Shown here in pieces: positions 45,714 through 53,932 of a stretch of 64,000 bases of DNA. The notes below the pieces were generated by a model. The model ran no database searches and was not told where the DNA came from. It saw only the letters and a program-made list of their open reading frames with translations. A program made the translations under genes and the position numbers. Within the stretch, counting starts at the first letter, position 1. The number at the start of each line of letters is the position of its first letter. Source of the DNA: Streptomyces avidinii (GTDB taxonomy: Bacteria > Actinomycetota > Actinomycetes > Streptomycetales > Streptomycetaceae); the NCBI RefSeq assembly GCF_014650695.1, contig NZ_BMVL01000020.1, positions 51,905 through 115,904 of the forward strand, written 5' to 3'.

Positions 45714-48700
45714 TCACAGGATCCGGATCCGCTCCGGAGGGAACAGGTGGGTCCCGAGCACCTCCGTGTCCTGGTACATCTGGACGGTCAGACCCGGCAG
45801 GCCGGCGAGTCCGGTGAGGTCCACCGTGCCGCAGGAGCTGAGGGTGAGTGTGGCCAGTTCCGACAGGCCCCGCAGAGCGGTGGGCGGGGTGACGAACCGG
45901 CAGTCGGCAAGCCACAGGTGGTTGATCCGGGGAAACCGCAGGAGGTTCTCGGGGACCAGTTCATGGCAGTGGATCATCTGCAGGTAGGTGAGGTCGGGGG
46001 GATCGTCCGCGGCCCACAGGTCACGGCCCTGGTCGTCTCCCGCGATGCTCAGGGAAGCGAGTTCCGGCCACCGCTCAAGTCCTTCCAGGGACATGCTCTC
46101 GGTCCCCTCGAACAGCCACAGCTTGGTCAGTCTCGGCAGTCCGGGCAGTTCCCCGACGGATCGGTGGCCGCCTGTAGAGCCGAGCCCGAGGGAGAGGAGA
46201 CCGGTCAGCCGCTCCAGGACGCGCAGCCGGAGCCCGGGGCTGCGCAGGGTGAACAGGTGTTCCAGTTCCAGGTCCGTCAGCGGGGTGAGGTCGGTCAGGG
46301 CCGGACAGCCGTGCAGGCTGAGGCTTTCCAGTCGCGGCAGCGCCGCCAGCGGCCCGACGTCGGTCAGGAAAGGGGAGTCCACCACGTGGAGGACGCGCAG
46401 GCCGCCCCGCCCCGAGACCTCGACGGGGATCTCCGGGAATCCGACGAGCCGCAGCCGTTCGAACTGCTGGAGCGTCCCGAGGCAGGCGAGTTGCCCGACA
46501 GTGGTCACCGTGAGTGCGCCGTAGCCGAGATCGGCCCCGCCGAGCACGTCCTGTGCGTAGGCGTGGGGCTCGAAACGGGCCCAGGCCTCGTCGAGTTCGT
46601 ACACGGCCTTCGGGCCGGTCTCCGCACGGAACCGGCGGATCACCGTCAGCGCGCGCTCCCCACCGACCAGGGCCGCCGTGCGGATGGCGCCGGCCGCAGC
46701 CAGGTCGCCGAGGCCTTCCTCCGGGTACGGCAGCAGGTCCAGGACCAGTTCGCCTGCCGCGGCCAGCTCCTCGGCCTGCTCCGGGCCGCGCGGCGGCAGC
46801 AGGTCCGCGGTACGGTCGAGGACGGCCTGCCGGACGTGCGGGTCCAGCTCCGGGGCGTGTTCCAGGCAGGCCGCCGCGAGGAGGACGAGCCGGTTGCGGG
46901 CGCCCTTGACCTTTTCGGCGCGGCGGAGCAGGCCTCGTAGCAGGCGGGCGCGTTCATCCGGGCGGGCGTGGCCCACGGCCATGCGGACCACGTCGTCCCA
47001 GGTATCGTCCTGGGCGTTTTTCACCAGCACACCGAAATCACGGCACTCCACGGCCGCCTTGGCCCCCAGGTAGTCCTGGAAGGTGCGGTGCACGAAGACC
47101 ACCGAGCCCGGCACCGGCTCCAGGAGCAGCCCGCTGCGGATCAGTAGGTGTGAGAAGACCTGCTCGGCGTCGGCCTGCGCCCGTACCTGCGGCATGGAGT
47201 CGAGCCACTCGCCCACCATGTCGACGGCCTCGACACGGTCGGCCTCCAGCTGGCCGTTGCGGATCAGCCAGTACGCCAGGCGCTGGAGCAGCGCGATCTG
47301 CTCCTCCCGGGTGAGGTAGACCCCCTCGACCCCGCAGATCTCCCGCTCCGTGTCCCGCCGGACCAGCAGCATGTCCAGCGCCGCGTCGTACAGCTCCTTG
47401 CGGGCCCGGGGGAGCTGCATGCGCCGGTCCTGGTTCAACGCGCAGAGCAGGGCGCACATCAGCGGGTTGGTGGCCAGCCGGGCCAGGTCCCGCCGGGAGG
47501 AGACCGCCTCCAGCAGCGAGGCTTCGTACGCGTCCACCTGCTGTCCTTGCGCCCGGGCGGCCGCGTGCCAGTGCTCCACGAACGCGCGGATGTCCCGCCG
47601 GTCCATCGGCAGCATCGCGTGCGTGGCGAACCCGAGCCCCGCGAGCCAGTCCTCCGGAACAGCCGACGGACGGGTGGTCACCACGTACCGCGCCTTCGGA
47701 AAGGCGGAGATCAGCGAGCGCAGCCAGGTCTCCGTGCGGGTGCGCAGCCGCTGCGGGACCTCGTCCACGCCGTCCACCAGGACCAGCGCCCGGCCGCTGA
47801 GCATGAGGTCCTCCACCCAGCCGGGCGGCGCCGACAGCGGGACGCCGCCGGCGCGCAGGAAGTCCTCCGGCAGCGGCAGGTCACCGGACGCGGTGAAGGA
47901 GCGCAGCCGCAGCACGAACGGGACGCACGTACTCCACGGTCCGTCGCTCTGCCGGGCCGCGTTGAGGGCCAGCCACTGGACCAGGGTGGACTTGCCCGAG
48001 CCCGCCGGGCCGCGCAGCAGGACGCGGTCGGCGGAGGCGAGGGCCTGCTCGGCCCGGACCTGGGTCCGGTGGGGTTCCGGGTCGCCCGGCAGTCCCTGCT
48101 CACCGCTGACCGCGAGGCTGATGTACGCCACGTCCAGCGGCCATTCCTGGCGGGACCGGCTGAGGGTGAGGCCGAAGAGCTGGAGCCGGCCGTGCGTGCG
48201 CGCGATGTACTCGGCGTACCGCTCCTCGAAGGCGTACGCCGCCCCGTCCCCGGCGGCGCCGAGCCGGTCCACCGCTCGTGCCAACTCGCCCGTCCGTCGG
48301 ACCAGTTCCACGTCCGCCCGGGCCCCGAAGCCCGGCAGGGTGGTCACGTACTCCACCGCGTGCGCGCAGCACAGCCGAACCAGGCGTCCGTACAGGGCCC
48401 CGGCGGCGGGAGCGAGGCCCGCCGGGGGCGGTGGCAGGGCGGCCGCCAGGGCCGACGGGTCGAGGTCCGCCGCGAAGAGGGCCCCCGCGTCCAGGGCGCC
48501 GAGCGCCGCGAAGCCGTCGCCGACCGCGTCCAGCGCGGCCAGACGCTCGTGCTCCGGCAGCGCCGCGCACTCCGGGCCGAGCCGCGACGCCAGGGTTTCG
48601 GTCAGGCGCCGCATCTCGCTGTCGCCGAGTTCCGCCGGGGGCCTGCGCCAGGGCGGGGCCGGCCGGGCCGGGGCGGTCGTCAGGCCCGCCCCCGGGGCCC

Positions 48701-48776
48701 GCGCCAGCAGGGACCTCACCAGCGTCGCTGCCGCCGTGCCCGCCACCCGTAAGAGAACCGTCTCGAAGCCCGTCAT
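45714..48776 (-). CDS. NACHT-LRR STAND NTPase, bacterial NLR-like
   Basis: A 1020-residue protein in three parts. Residues about 1-230 are alpha-helical with no enzymatic motif, consistent with an N-terminal NACHT-associated helical domain. The NACHT ATPase has Walker A GPAGSGKST (256-264), Walker B LVLVDGVDE (331-339) and a sensor YVVTTRPSA (364-372). From about 740 to 1010 there are roughly nine leucine-rich repeats, such as LPRLESLSLHGCPALTDLTP and LPRLTKLWLFEG. This is the architecture of animal and plant NLR immune receptors. Bacterial relatives (bNACHT/Avs-type) defend against phages. No fused effector is evident. GGGAGGG precedes the ATG. It stands alone, convergent with one operon and divergent from another. 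Confidence 0.9.
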   Translation of the reverse strand: MTGFETVLLRVAGTAAATLVRSLLARAPGAGLTTAPARPAPPWRRPPAELGDSEMRRLTETLASRLGPECAALPEHERLAALDAVGDGFAALGALDAGALFAADLDPSALAAALPPPPAGLAPAAGALYGRLVRLCCAHAVEYVTTLPGFGARADVELVRRTGELARAVDRLGAAGDGAAYAFEERYAEYIARTHGRLQLFGLTLSRSRQEWPLDVAYISLAVSGEQGLPGDPEPHRTQVRAEQALASADRVLLRGPAGSGKSTLVQWLALNAARQSDGPWSTCVPFVLRLRSFTASGDLPLPEDFLRAGGVPLSAPPGWVEDLMLSGRALVLVDGVDEVPQRLRTRTETWLRSLISAFPKARYVVTTRPSAVPEDWLAGLGFATHAMLPMDRRDIRAFVEHWHAAARAQGQQVDAYEASLLEAVSSRRDLARLATNPLMCALLCALNQDRRMQLPRARKELYDAALDMLLVRRDTEREICGVEGVYLTREEQIALLQRLAYWLIRNGQLEADRVEAVDMVGEWLDSMPQVRAQADAEQVFSHLLIRSGLLLEPVPGSVVFVHRTFQDYLGAKAAVECRDFGVLVKNAQDDTWDDVVRMAVGHARPDERARLLRGLLRRAEKVKGARNRLVLLAAACLEHAPELDPHVRQAVLDRTADLLPPRGPEQAEELAAAGELVLDLLPYPEEGLGDLAAAGAIRTAALVGGERALTVIRRFRAETGPKAVYELDEAWARFEPHAYAQDVLGGADLGYGALTVTTVGQLACLGTLQQFERLRLVGFPEIPVEVSGRGGLRVLHVVDSPFLTDVGPLAALPRLESLSLHGCPALTDLTPLTDLELEHLFTLRSPGLRLRVLERLTGLLSLGLGSTGGHRSVGELPGLPRLTKLWLFEGTESMSLEGLERWPELASLSIAGDDQGRDLWAADDPPDLTYLQMIHCHELVPENLLRFPRINHLWLADCRFVTPPTALRGLSELATLTLSSCGTVDLTGLAGLPGLTVQMYQDTEVLGTHLFPPERIRIL

Positions 48777-48819
48777 TCCGCGCCCTCCCCTCGGCTCGGA
48801 CATCATCTCCTGAACCGCC

Positions 48820-48848
48820 GGTAACCCCGATGGATACCGATCGGTAAC
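48820..48848. promoter_or_regulatory. GGTAAC direct repeats in the NACHT/AGMO-like divergent promoter
   Basis: GGTAAC occurs at 48820-48825 and 48843-48848, 23 bp apart, which is about two helical turns, with CCGAT units between. It lies in the 114-bp space between two divergent starts. The role is unknown; a dimeric regulator site is possible. Confidence 0.35.
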
Positions 48849-48890
48849 AACCTCTAGCGGCAGCCCGGAAGGCGCCTCTATGGTGCCCAC

Positions 48891-49862
48891 ATGCCGAACC
48901 TGCCCGATGTCGTGCTGTGGTCCATACCTGCCTTTGTGCTGCTCACCGTCATCGAGGTGGTGAGCTACCGGCTCCATCCGGACGAGGACGCCGCCGGTTA
49001 CGACACCAAGGACGCCGTCACGAGCGTCACCATGGGCCTCGGCAGCATCGGGTTCGACCTGCTCTGGAAGATCCCGGTCGTGGCGGTCTTCACCGCGGTC
49101 TACGAACTGACCCCGCTGCGCGTGCCGTTCCTGTGGTGGACCGCCCTGCTGATGCTGCTCGTCCAGGACTTCCTCTACTACTGGCAGCACCGTCTCCACC
49201 ACGTCATCCGCATCCTGTGGGCCTGCCACGTGGTGCACCACAGCAGCAAGCGGTTCAACCTCACCACCGCCCTGCGCCAGCCCTGGACCAGCGCCACCAC
49301 CTGGTGGTTCTACCTGCCCATGGTGGCCCTCGGCGTGCACCCGGCGGCGATCCCGTTCTGCTACGGAATCAACCTGCTCTACCAGTTCTGGGTCCACACC
49401 GAGCGCATCGGCAAGCTGCCCCGGCCCTACGAGTACGTGTTCAACACCCCCTCCCACCACCGCGTCCACCACGCCTCGCAGGGCGGCTACCTGGACCGCA
49501 ACTTCGGCGGCATCCTGATCGTCTGGGACCGGATGTTCGGGTCCTGGGTCGGGGAGACCGACCGGCCCGTCTACGGGCTCACCAAGAACATCACCACCCA
49601 CAACCCGCTGCGCGTGGCCACCCACGAGTACGCCGCCATCGCCCGCGACGTACGCGCCGCCGGGAGCTGGAGCGAGCGCGCCGGCCGGGTGTTCCGCGGC
49701 CCCGGCTGGCAGCCGGCGTCGGCCCGGCAGAGCGCCGCCCCGGCATCCGCCCCTGCCCCGGCATCCGCCCCGGCACCCGCCCCCACCCCAGGCCGGGAAG
49801 CCGCCGCCGAGACCCGGCCGTCCGTGCAGGAGACCCCGTCCGTGCAGGAGACCACCGCGTGA
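48891..49862 (+). CDS. Sterol desaturase-family hydroxylase, alkylglycerol monooxygenase-like
   Basis: A 323-residue integral membrane di-iron enzyme. The histidine boxes are HRLHH, HVVHHSS and PSHHRVHH. Several longer stretches match the AGMO/TMEM195 branch as I recall it: VHHSSKRFNLTTALRQ, NLLYQFWVHTERIG, FNTPSHHRVHHAS and GILIVWDRMFGSW. AGMO hydroxylates the ether carbon of alkylglycerols, releasing a fatty aldehyde; it needs tetrahydrobiopterin in animals. The last 55 residues are a Pro/Ala tail with a PSVQET repeat. The stop overlaps the lysoplasmalogenase start. Confidence 0.85.
   Translation: MPNLPDVVLWSIPAFVLLTVIEVVSYRLHPDEDAAGYDTKDAVTSVTMGLGSIGFDLLWKIPVVAVFTAVYELTPLRVPFLWWTALLMLLVQDFLYYWQHRLHHVIRILWACHVVHHSSKRFNLTTALRQPWTSATTWWFYLPMVALGVHPAAIPFCYGINLLYQFWVHTERIGKLPRPYEYVFNTPSHHRVHHASQGGYLDRNFGGILIVWDRMFGSWVGETDRPVYGLTKNITTHNPLRVATHEYAAIARDVRAAGSWSERAGRVFRGPGWQPASARQSAAPASAPAPASAPAPAPTPGREAAAETRPSVQETPSVQETTA
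49818..49853 (+). repeat. 18-bp tandem duplication in the hydroxylase tail
   Basis: CCGTCCGTGCAGGAGACC is present twice in perfect tandem, encoding PSVQET twice at the disordered C-terminus. It is probably a recent slippage duplication. Confidence 0.9.
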
Positions 49863-50557
49863 GCACCGCAGACAGCACCGCCGAGTCCCCCGACCGGCCC
49901 GCTCCCTCCTGGGTCGCCGACCGCGAGCCCGCCGGACGGCAGCGTCTCGGCCGCCTCGCCCTCGTGGCCTTCGCCGTGGCCGCCGCCGTCGACCTCGGGT
50001 CACTGCTGGCCGGCTGGCACCTCGGCCACGTCATCGCCAAGCCGCTGCTGATGCCGCTGCTGGTGACCCACATGGCCACCCGCGGGGCACCCCGCCTGCT
50101 GCTCGCCGCGCTGCTCTTCGGCTGGGGCGGGGACCTGGCCCTGCTCTTCGACGCAGAGCCCGCCTTCCTCATCGGCATGGGCTCCTTCGCCGTCGGGCAC
50201 GTCTGCTACCTCGTCCTGTTCGGCAAGCGCCCCGCGAACCCGCTGCTCGGGGGCGCGTACCTGCTCGCGCTCCTCGGCACCGTCGCCCTGCTGTGGTCCG
50301 ATCTCCCGGCCGACCTGCGGATCCCGGTGGCCGGCTACAGCCTGCTGCTCACCGCCATGGCGTTCCGCTCCAGCGCCCTCGGCCTGCGCGCCGGGATCGG
50401 TGGAGCGCTGTTCCTGCTCTCCGACACCCTCATCGCCACCGGAGTCGCGGACTGGCCCCAGCTGCCCCGCCCGGACTTCTGGATCATGGCCACCTACCTG
50501 GCCGCCCAGTACCTGCTGGCCACTGGCGCGACCACTCGGGAAGCAGGCGTACGGTAG
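49859..50557 (+). CDS. Lysoplasmalogenase (YhhN/TMEM86 family)
   Basis: A 232-residue protein with about eight membrane helices. The YhhN signature is visible as HVIAKPLLMPLLVTHMA, LFGWGGDLALLF and GHVCYLVLFGKRP, and the C-terminal GGALFLLSDTLIATGV. The family hydrolyses the vinyl-ether bond of lysoplasmalogens, giving an aldehyde and a glycerophospho-compound. Its GTG overlaps the upstream stop (GTGA), so it is translated with the AGMO-like enzyme. Confidence 0.88.
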   Translation: MSTADSTAESPDRPAPSWVADREPAGRQRLGRLALVAFAVAAAVDLGSLLAGWHLGHVIAKPLLMPLLVTHMATRGAPRLLLAALLFGWGGDLALLFDAEPAFLIGMGSFAVGHVCYLVLFGKRPANPLLGGAYLLALLGTVALLWSDLPADLRIPVAGYSLLLTAMAFRSSALGLRAGIGGALFLLSDTLIATGVADWPQLPRPDFWIMATYLAAQYLLATGATTREAGVR

Positions 50558-50613
50558 GACGGTTCCACAGTCGTACAAGACTGAACAATCCCGACCCGGA
50601 GGACTGCACCACC

Positions 50614-51657
50614 ATGCGCGCCACCGTCATCCACGCCCCGCTCGACATCCGCGTGGAGGAGGTGCCCGACGCTGCGATCCAGCGCCCCGAGGACGCCGTC
50701 GTCCGCGTCCTGCGTGCCTGCATATGCGGCAGCGACCTGTGGGCCTACCGCGGCGAGGCCGCCCGTCAGCCCGGCCAGCGCATCGGCCACGAGTTCCTGG
50801 GCATCGTCGAGGAGACCGGGTCCGCCGTGTCCGGCCTGCGCGCCGGAGACCTCGTCGTCGCGCCCTTCATGTGGTCGGACGGCACCTGCGAGTACTGCGC
50901 CGAGGGGCTGTTCACCTCCTGCGAGCACGGCGGCTTCTGGGGTTCGGTCGGTCACGACGGGGGCCAGGGCGAGGCCGTCCGCGTCCCGCACGCCGACGGC
51001 ACCCTGGTGAAGCTGCCCGCCGAGGCCGTCTCCGACGACCACCTGCTGACCGGGCTGCTCGCGCTGTCCGACGTCATGGGCACGGGTCACCACGCGGCGC
51101 TGGGCGCGGGCGTGCGCGAGGGCTCCACGGTCGCAGTCGTCGGTGACGGCGCGGTGGGCCTGTGCGGCGTCCTCGCCGCCAAGCGCCTGGGCGCCGAGCG
51201 GATCATCGCACTGGGCCGCCACACCGCACGTACCGACATCGCCAAGCTCTTCGGGGCCACCGATGTCGTCGCCGAGCGCGGCGAGGCGGCCGAGGCGGCC
51301 GTGCGCGAGCTCCTCGGGGGCCGGGGCGCGCACGCGGTCATCGAGGCGGTCGGCACGGAGCAGTCCATGCGCACCGCCGTGAACATCACCCGCGACGGCG
51401 GGTCCATCGGCTACGTCGGCGTTCCGCACGGCAGCGGCACCGGCCTCGACCTCGGGGTCATGTTCGACCGCAACATCACCCTGCGCGGTGGCGTGGCCCC
51501 GGTCCGCGCCTACATTCCGGAGCTGCTGGAGGACGTGCTCAGCGGCGCGATCGACCCGGCGCCCGTCTTCGACCGGGCCGTGTCCCTGGACGAGGTCCCG
51601 GACGGCTACCGGGCGATGGACGACCGCAGCGCGCTCAAGGTGATGATCAAGCCCTGA
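50614..51657 (+). CDS. Zinc-dependent alcohol dehydrogenase
   Basis: A 347-residue medium-chain dehydrogenase. The catalytic zinc site is CGSDLWAYRG with GHEFLGIVEE; a structural-zinc-like segment CEYCAEGLFTSC follows. The cofactor fold has VAVVGDGAVGLCGVLAAKRLGA. GHRLLG-type substrate residues cannot be assigned. The position, 56 bp after the lysoplasmalogenase on the same strand with GGAGG upstream, suggests it handles the aldehydes those enzymes would release; this is inference. Confidence 0.9.
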   Translation: MRATVIHAPLDIRVEEVPDAAIQRPEDAVVRVLRACICGSDLWAYRGEAARQPGQRIGHEFLGIVEETGSAVSGLRAGDLVVAPFMWSDGTCEYCAEGLFTSCEHGGFWGSVGHDGGQGEAVRVPHADGTLVKLPAEAVSDDHLLTGLLALSDVMGTGHHAALGAGVREGSTVAVVGDGAVGLCGVLAAKRLGAERIIALGRHTARTDIAKLFGATDVVAERGEAAEAAVRELLGGRGAHAVIEAVGTEQSMRTAVNITRDGGSIGYVGVPHGSGTGLDLGVMFDRNITLRGGVAPVRAYIPELLEDVLSGAIDPAPVFDRAVSLDEVPDGYRAMDDRSALKVMIKP

Positions 51658-51686
51658 ACGCATCCGCATTGAACGGGTGACTGGAT

Positions 51687-51732
51687 GAGCGGACGGGCCG
51701 GGCGGGGGATCCCCCGCCCGGCCCGTCCGCTC
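51687..51732. terminator. 46-bp perfect palindrome, bidirectional terminator
   Basis: A perfect inverted repeat with no spacer, centred between 51709 and 51710, each arm 23 bp (GAGCGGACGGGCCGGGCGGG then GGA, and its complement). It lies between the convergent alcohol dehydrogenase and protease genes and should stop both transcripts. No U-run follows. Confidence 0.85.
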
Positions 51733-51754
51733 TGCCCCTGCCGTGCGGACGGTC

Positions 51755-53311
51755 CTACTTCACGGCCTTGAGCGCGTCGATCACGCCGTAGCCGTAGTAG
51801 CCCGTCTGGCCCCACTTGCTGTTGCAGGTGGTGGCGTCGATCAGGGTGCCCGCGGCGTCGTAGATCTGCGTCGGGCAGGACGCCTTCGTGGACTGGGCCT
51901 TGAGCATCGCCTGGAGCTGTGCGGGCGTGGCCGACGGGTGGGCGCTCTTGAGGAGCGCGGCGACGCCCGCGACGTGCGGGGCGGCCATCGAGGTGCCCTG
52001 CTTGTAACCGTAGAGCCCGCCCGGGACGGTCGACAGCACGCGGCCGTTGGCGTCCGGGGTGTTCGGGACCTGCCACTTGTCGCCGCCGGGGGCGGCGACG
52101 TCCACGACGCCGAGGCCGTAGCTGGAGTAGTACGAGCGCAGGCCCTTGTCGCCGGTCGCCGAGACGGTCACCACACCCGGCAGCTGCGTCGGCAGGTCCA
52201 GGCAGACCCTGGGGTCGATGGTGCGCGGAACCGGGGTGGTGTCGTTCGGGCTGGTCTCGTCGACGAGGGAGTCGGCCGCCAGGTCCTGGTTGGAGTTGCC
52301 GGCCGAGGCCACGTGGAGCGTGCCCTTGCGCTCGGCGTACTTGGTGGCCCGCCCGATGGCCTCCACCAGGGCCTTCTGGTCGTCGTCGGACTTGCAGTTG
52401 AAGAGCCAGGGGTCGACGTAGTAGCTGTTGTTGGTCACCTCGATCCCCTTCTCGGCGGCGAACATGAAGCCGCAGACGACCGCCTCGGTGTAGAAGAGGC
52501 TGGTCCCGGGCTCGCTCACCTTGATCGCGGCGATCTTCACGCCCGGCGCGACACCGCTGACGCCTATGCCGTTGCGCGCGGCTCCGATGGTGCCGGCCAC
52601 GTGCGTGCCGTGGTCGCTGCCGTCGGCGTACGGGCGCCAGGCGCCCTCGGTGGTGTCGGCGACGCCGCCCACGCAGTTGGCCGACTGGCTCTTGGAGAAG
52701 TTCGGGGCGAGATCGGGGTGGGTGTCGTCGACACCCGTGTCGATGATGCCCACCGTGACGTTCCGGCTGCCATCGTTGATCTTGTGAGCCTCGTCGGCCT
52801 TGATCGTCCGCAGGTCCCACTGGTTGGGCTCCAGCGGCTCCTGACCCTCCTGGGCCGCTGCCGCCGCCTTCGCGGCATCCGCCGAGCTCAGCTGCTGGGT
52901 CGTCCCCTCCTCGGTGGTCTGCACCGCCGACATGGGGGCCGTCCGGGTGGCGCCGACCGACACGAAGAGGCCGCGCTGGGCCCGCAGCTGCTTGGCGAAG
53001 TCCGGGTTCTGCGAGTGCGCGACGACGACCCCGATCTGCTCATGGGCCGTCACCACCGTTCCACCGGCCCGCTCGATCGCCTTCTTCGCCGCCTTCACGG
53101 TGGCATAGGCGTTCAGGTTGGCCACGTACGACAGCTTGGGGCCGGAGGTGTCGGCCTTCGAGGCCGCCGCCGCGTCGGCCGCGGTGCCCAGCGGGGCGGC
53201 CGAGGCCGAGACCGCGGGCAGGAAGGCGAGCGAAGCGGTGAGCGCCAGGCCGACCGGTACGGCGAGAGCACGACTGCGCTTCTTGGGCGCACGTGACCCC
53301 AGCTGATCCAT
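51755..53311 (-). CDS. Secreted S8 (subtilisin-like) serine peptidase
   Basis: A 518-residue preproprotein. The signal peptide is RALAVPVGLALTASLAFLPAVSASA. A propeptide (about 45-165, inhibitor I9-like region with YVANLNAYATVKAAKKAI) precedes the catalytic domain. The triad is Asp in IIDTGVDDTHPDL, His in GSDHGTHVAGTIG and Ser in GTSMAAPHVAG; the oxyanion Asn is in ASAGNSNQD. It would act extracellularly after autoprocessing. It is divergent from the DUF485/symporter unit, with a GGAGAACC-like ribosome site. Confidence 0.93.
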   Translation of the reverse strand: MDQLGSRAPKKRSRALAVPVGLALTASLAFLPAVSASAAPLGTAADAAAASKADTSGPKLSYVANLNAYATVKAAKKAIERAGGTVVTAHEQIGVVVAHSQNPDFAKQLRAQRGLFVSVGATRTAPMSAVQTTEEGTTQQLSSADAAKAAAAAQEGQEPLEPNQWDLRTIKADEAHKINDGSRNVTVGIIDTGVDDTHPDLAPNFSKSQSANCVGGVADTTEGAWRPYADGSDHGTHVAGTIGAARNGIGVSGVAPGVKIAAIKVSEPGTSLFYTEAVVCGFMFAAEKGIEVTNNSYYVDPWLFNCKSDDDQKALVEAIGRATKYAERKGTLHVASAGNSNQDLAADSLVDETSPNDTTPVPRTIDPRVCLDLPTQLPGVVTVSATGDKGLRSYYSSYGLGVVDVAAPGGDKWQVPNTPDANGRVLSTVPGGLYGYKQGTSMAAPHVAGVAALLKSAHPSATPAQLQAMLKAQSTKASCPTQIYDAAGTLIDATTCNSKWGQTGYYGYGVIDALKAVK

Positions 53312-53566
53312 GGGTTCTCCAGATCATCTTCGAGAGCCGCCCGCACGCGGTCGCGTCGGGCGGGTGCATGACAAGCGAACCTAGTGCCGGCGTTCCCCTC
53401 TGCGCCATCAGTTCGAGAAATCAGTTCCCTCAAGAATCACCGGGTGTTGAACCGTCCCGACGCGCCGGCCGTGCCGTTGACAGGGGGGCTCAGCGCCACC
53501 GTCCCCCACACGGAGGTTGTTTTGTCCGTCGTCCCCACCGCACCCGCGTCACAAGGAGATCCCCCC
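53312..53566. promoter_or_regulatory. Divergent promoter region, protease / symporter
   Basis: 255 bp between two divergent starts. AAGGAG at 53553-53558 is the ribosome site of the DUF485 gene. No clear operator palindrome or sigma consensus was recognised. Confidence 0.35.
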
Positions 53567-53932
53567 GTGACCACCGAAGCAGCGCCGCCGCCGGGCAGCG
53601 CGGGAACGCCACTGGCGGGCCCCACGGCAGATGACTACACGAGCGTCCAGCAGAGCGCGGAATTCGGCGAACTGCGCAGCTCCTACCGCTCCTTCGCCTT
53701 CCCGCTCACCGTGGCCTTCATCGCCTGGTACCTGCTCTACGTCCTGCTGTCCAACTACGCGGGCGGCTTCATGGGGACCAAGCTCTTCGGCAACATCAAC
53801 GTCGCCCTCGTGCTCGGCCTCGCCCAGTTCGCGACGACCTTCCTGATCGCCTGGCTCTACGCACGGCACGCCGCCGCGAATCTCGACCCCAAGGCCGAGG
53901 CCATCAAGGCGCGGATGGAGGCCGCCGAATGA
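53567..53932 (+). CDS. DUF485 small membrane protein, symporter partner
   Basis: A 121-residue protein with two membrane helices (FPLTVAFIAWYLLYVLLSNYA and VALVLGLAQFATTFLIAWLYA) and a charged C-terminus (DPKAEAIKARMEAAE). DUF485 proteins almost always precede acetate-type sodium/solute symporters. The GTG is spaced eight bases after AAGGAG, and the stop overlaps the symporter ATG by four bases. Confidence 0.92.
   Translation: MTTEAAPPPGSAGTPLAGPTADDYTSVQQSAEFGELRSSYRSFAFPLTVAFIAWYLLYVLLSNYAGGFMGTKLFGNINVALVLGLAQFATTFLIAWLYARHAAANLDPKAEAIKARMEAAE

Noticed and set aside
48777..50003. Extension of the NACHT ORF upstream to 50003
   Set aside because: The extra 409 codons are antisense to the AGMO-like and lysoplasmalogenase genes and lack NACHT-type sequence; a good ribosome site supports the ATG at 48776.
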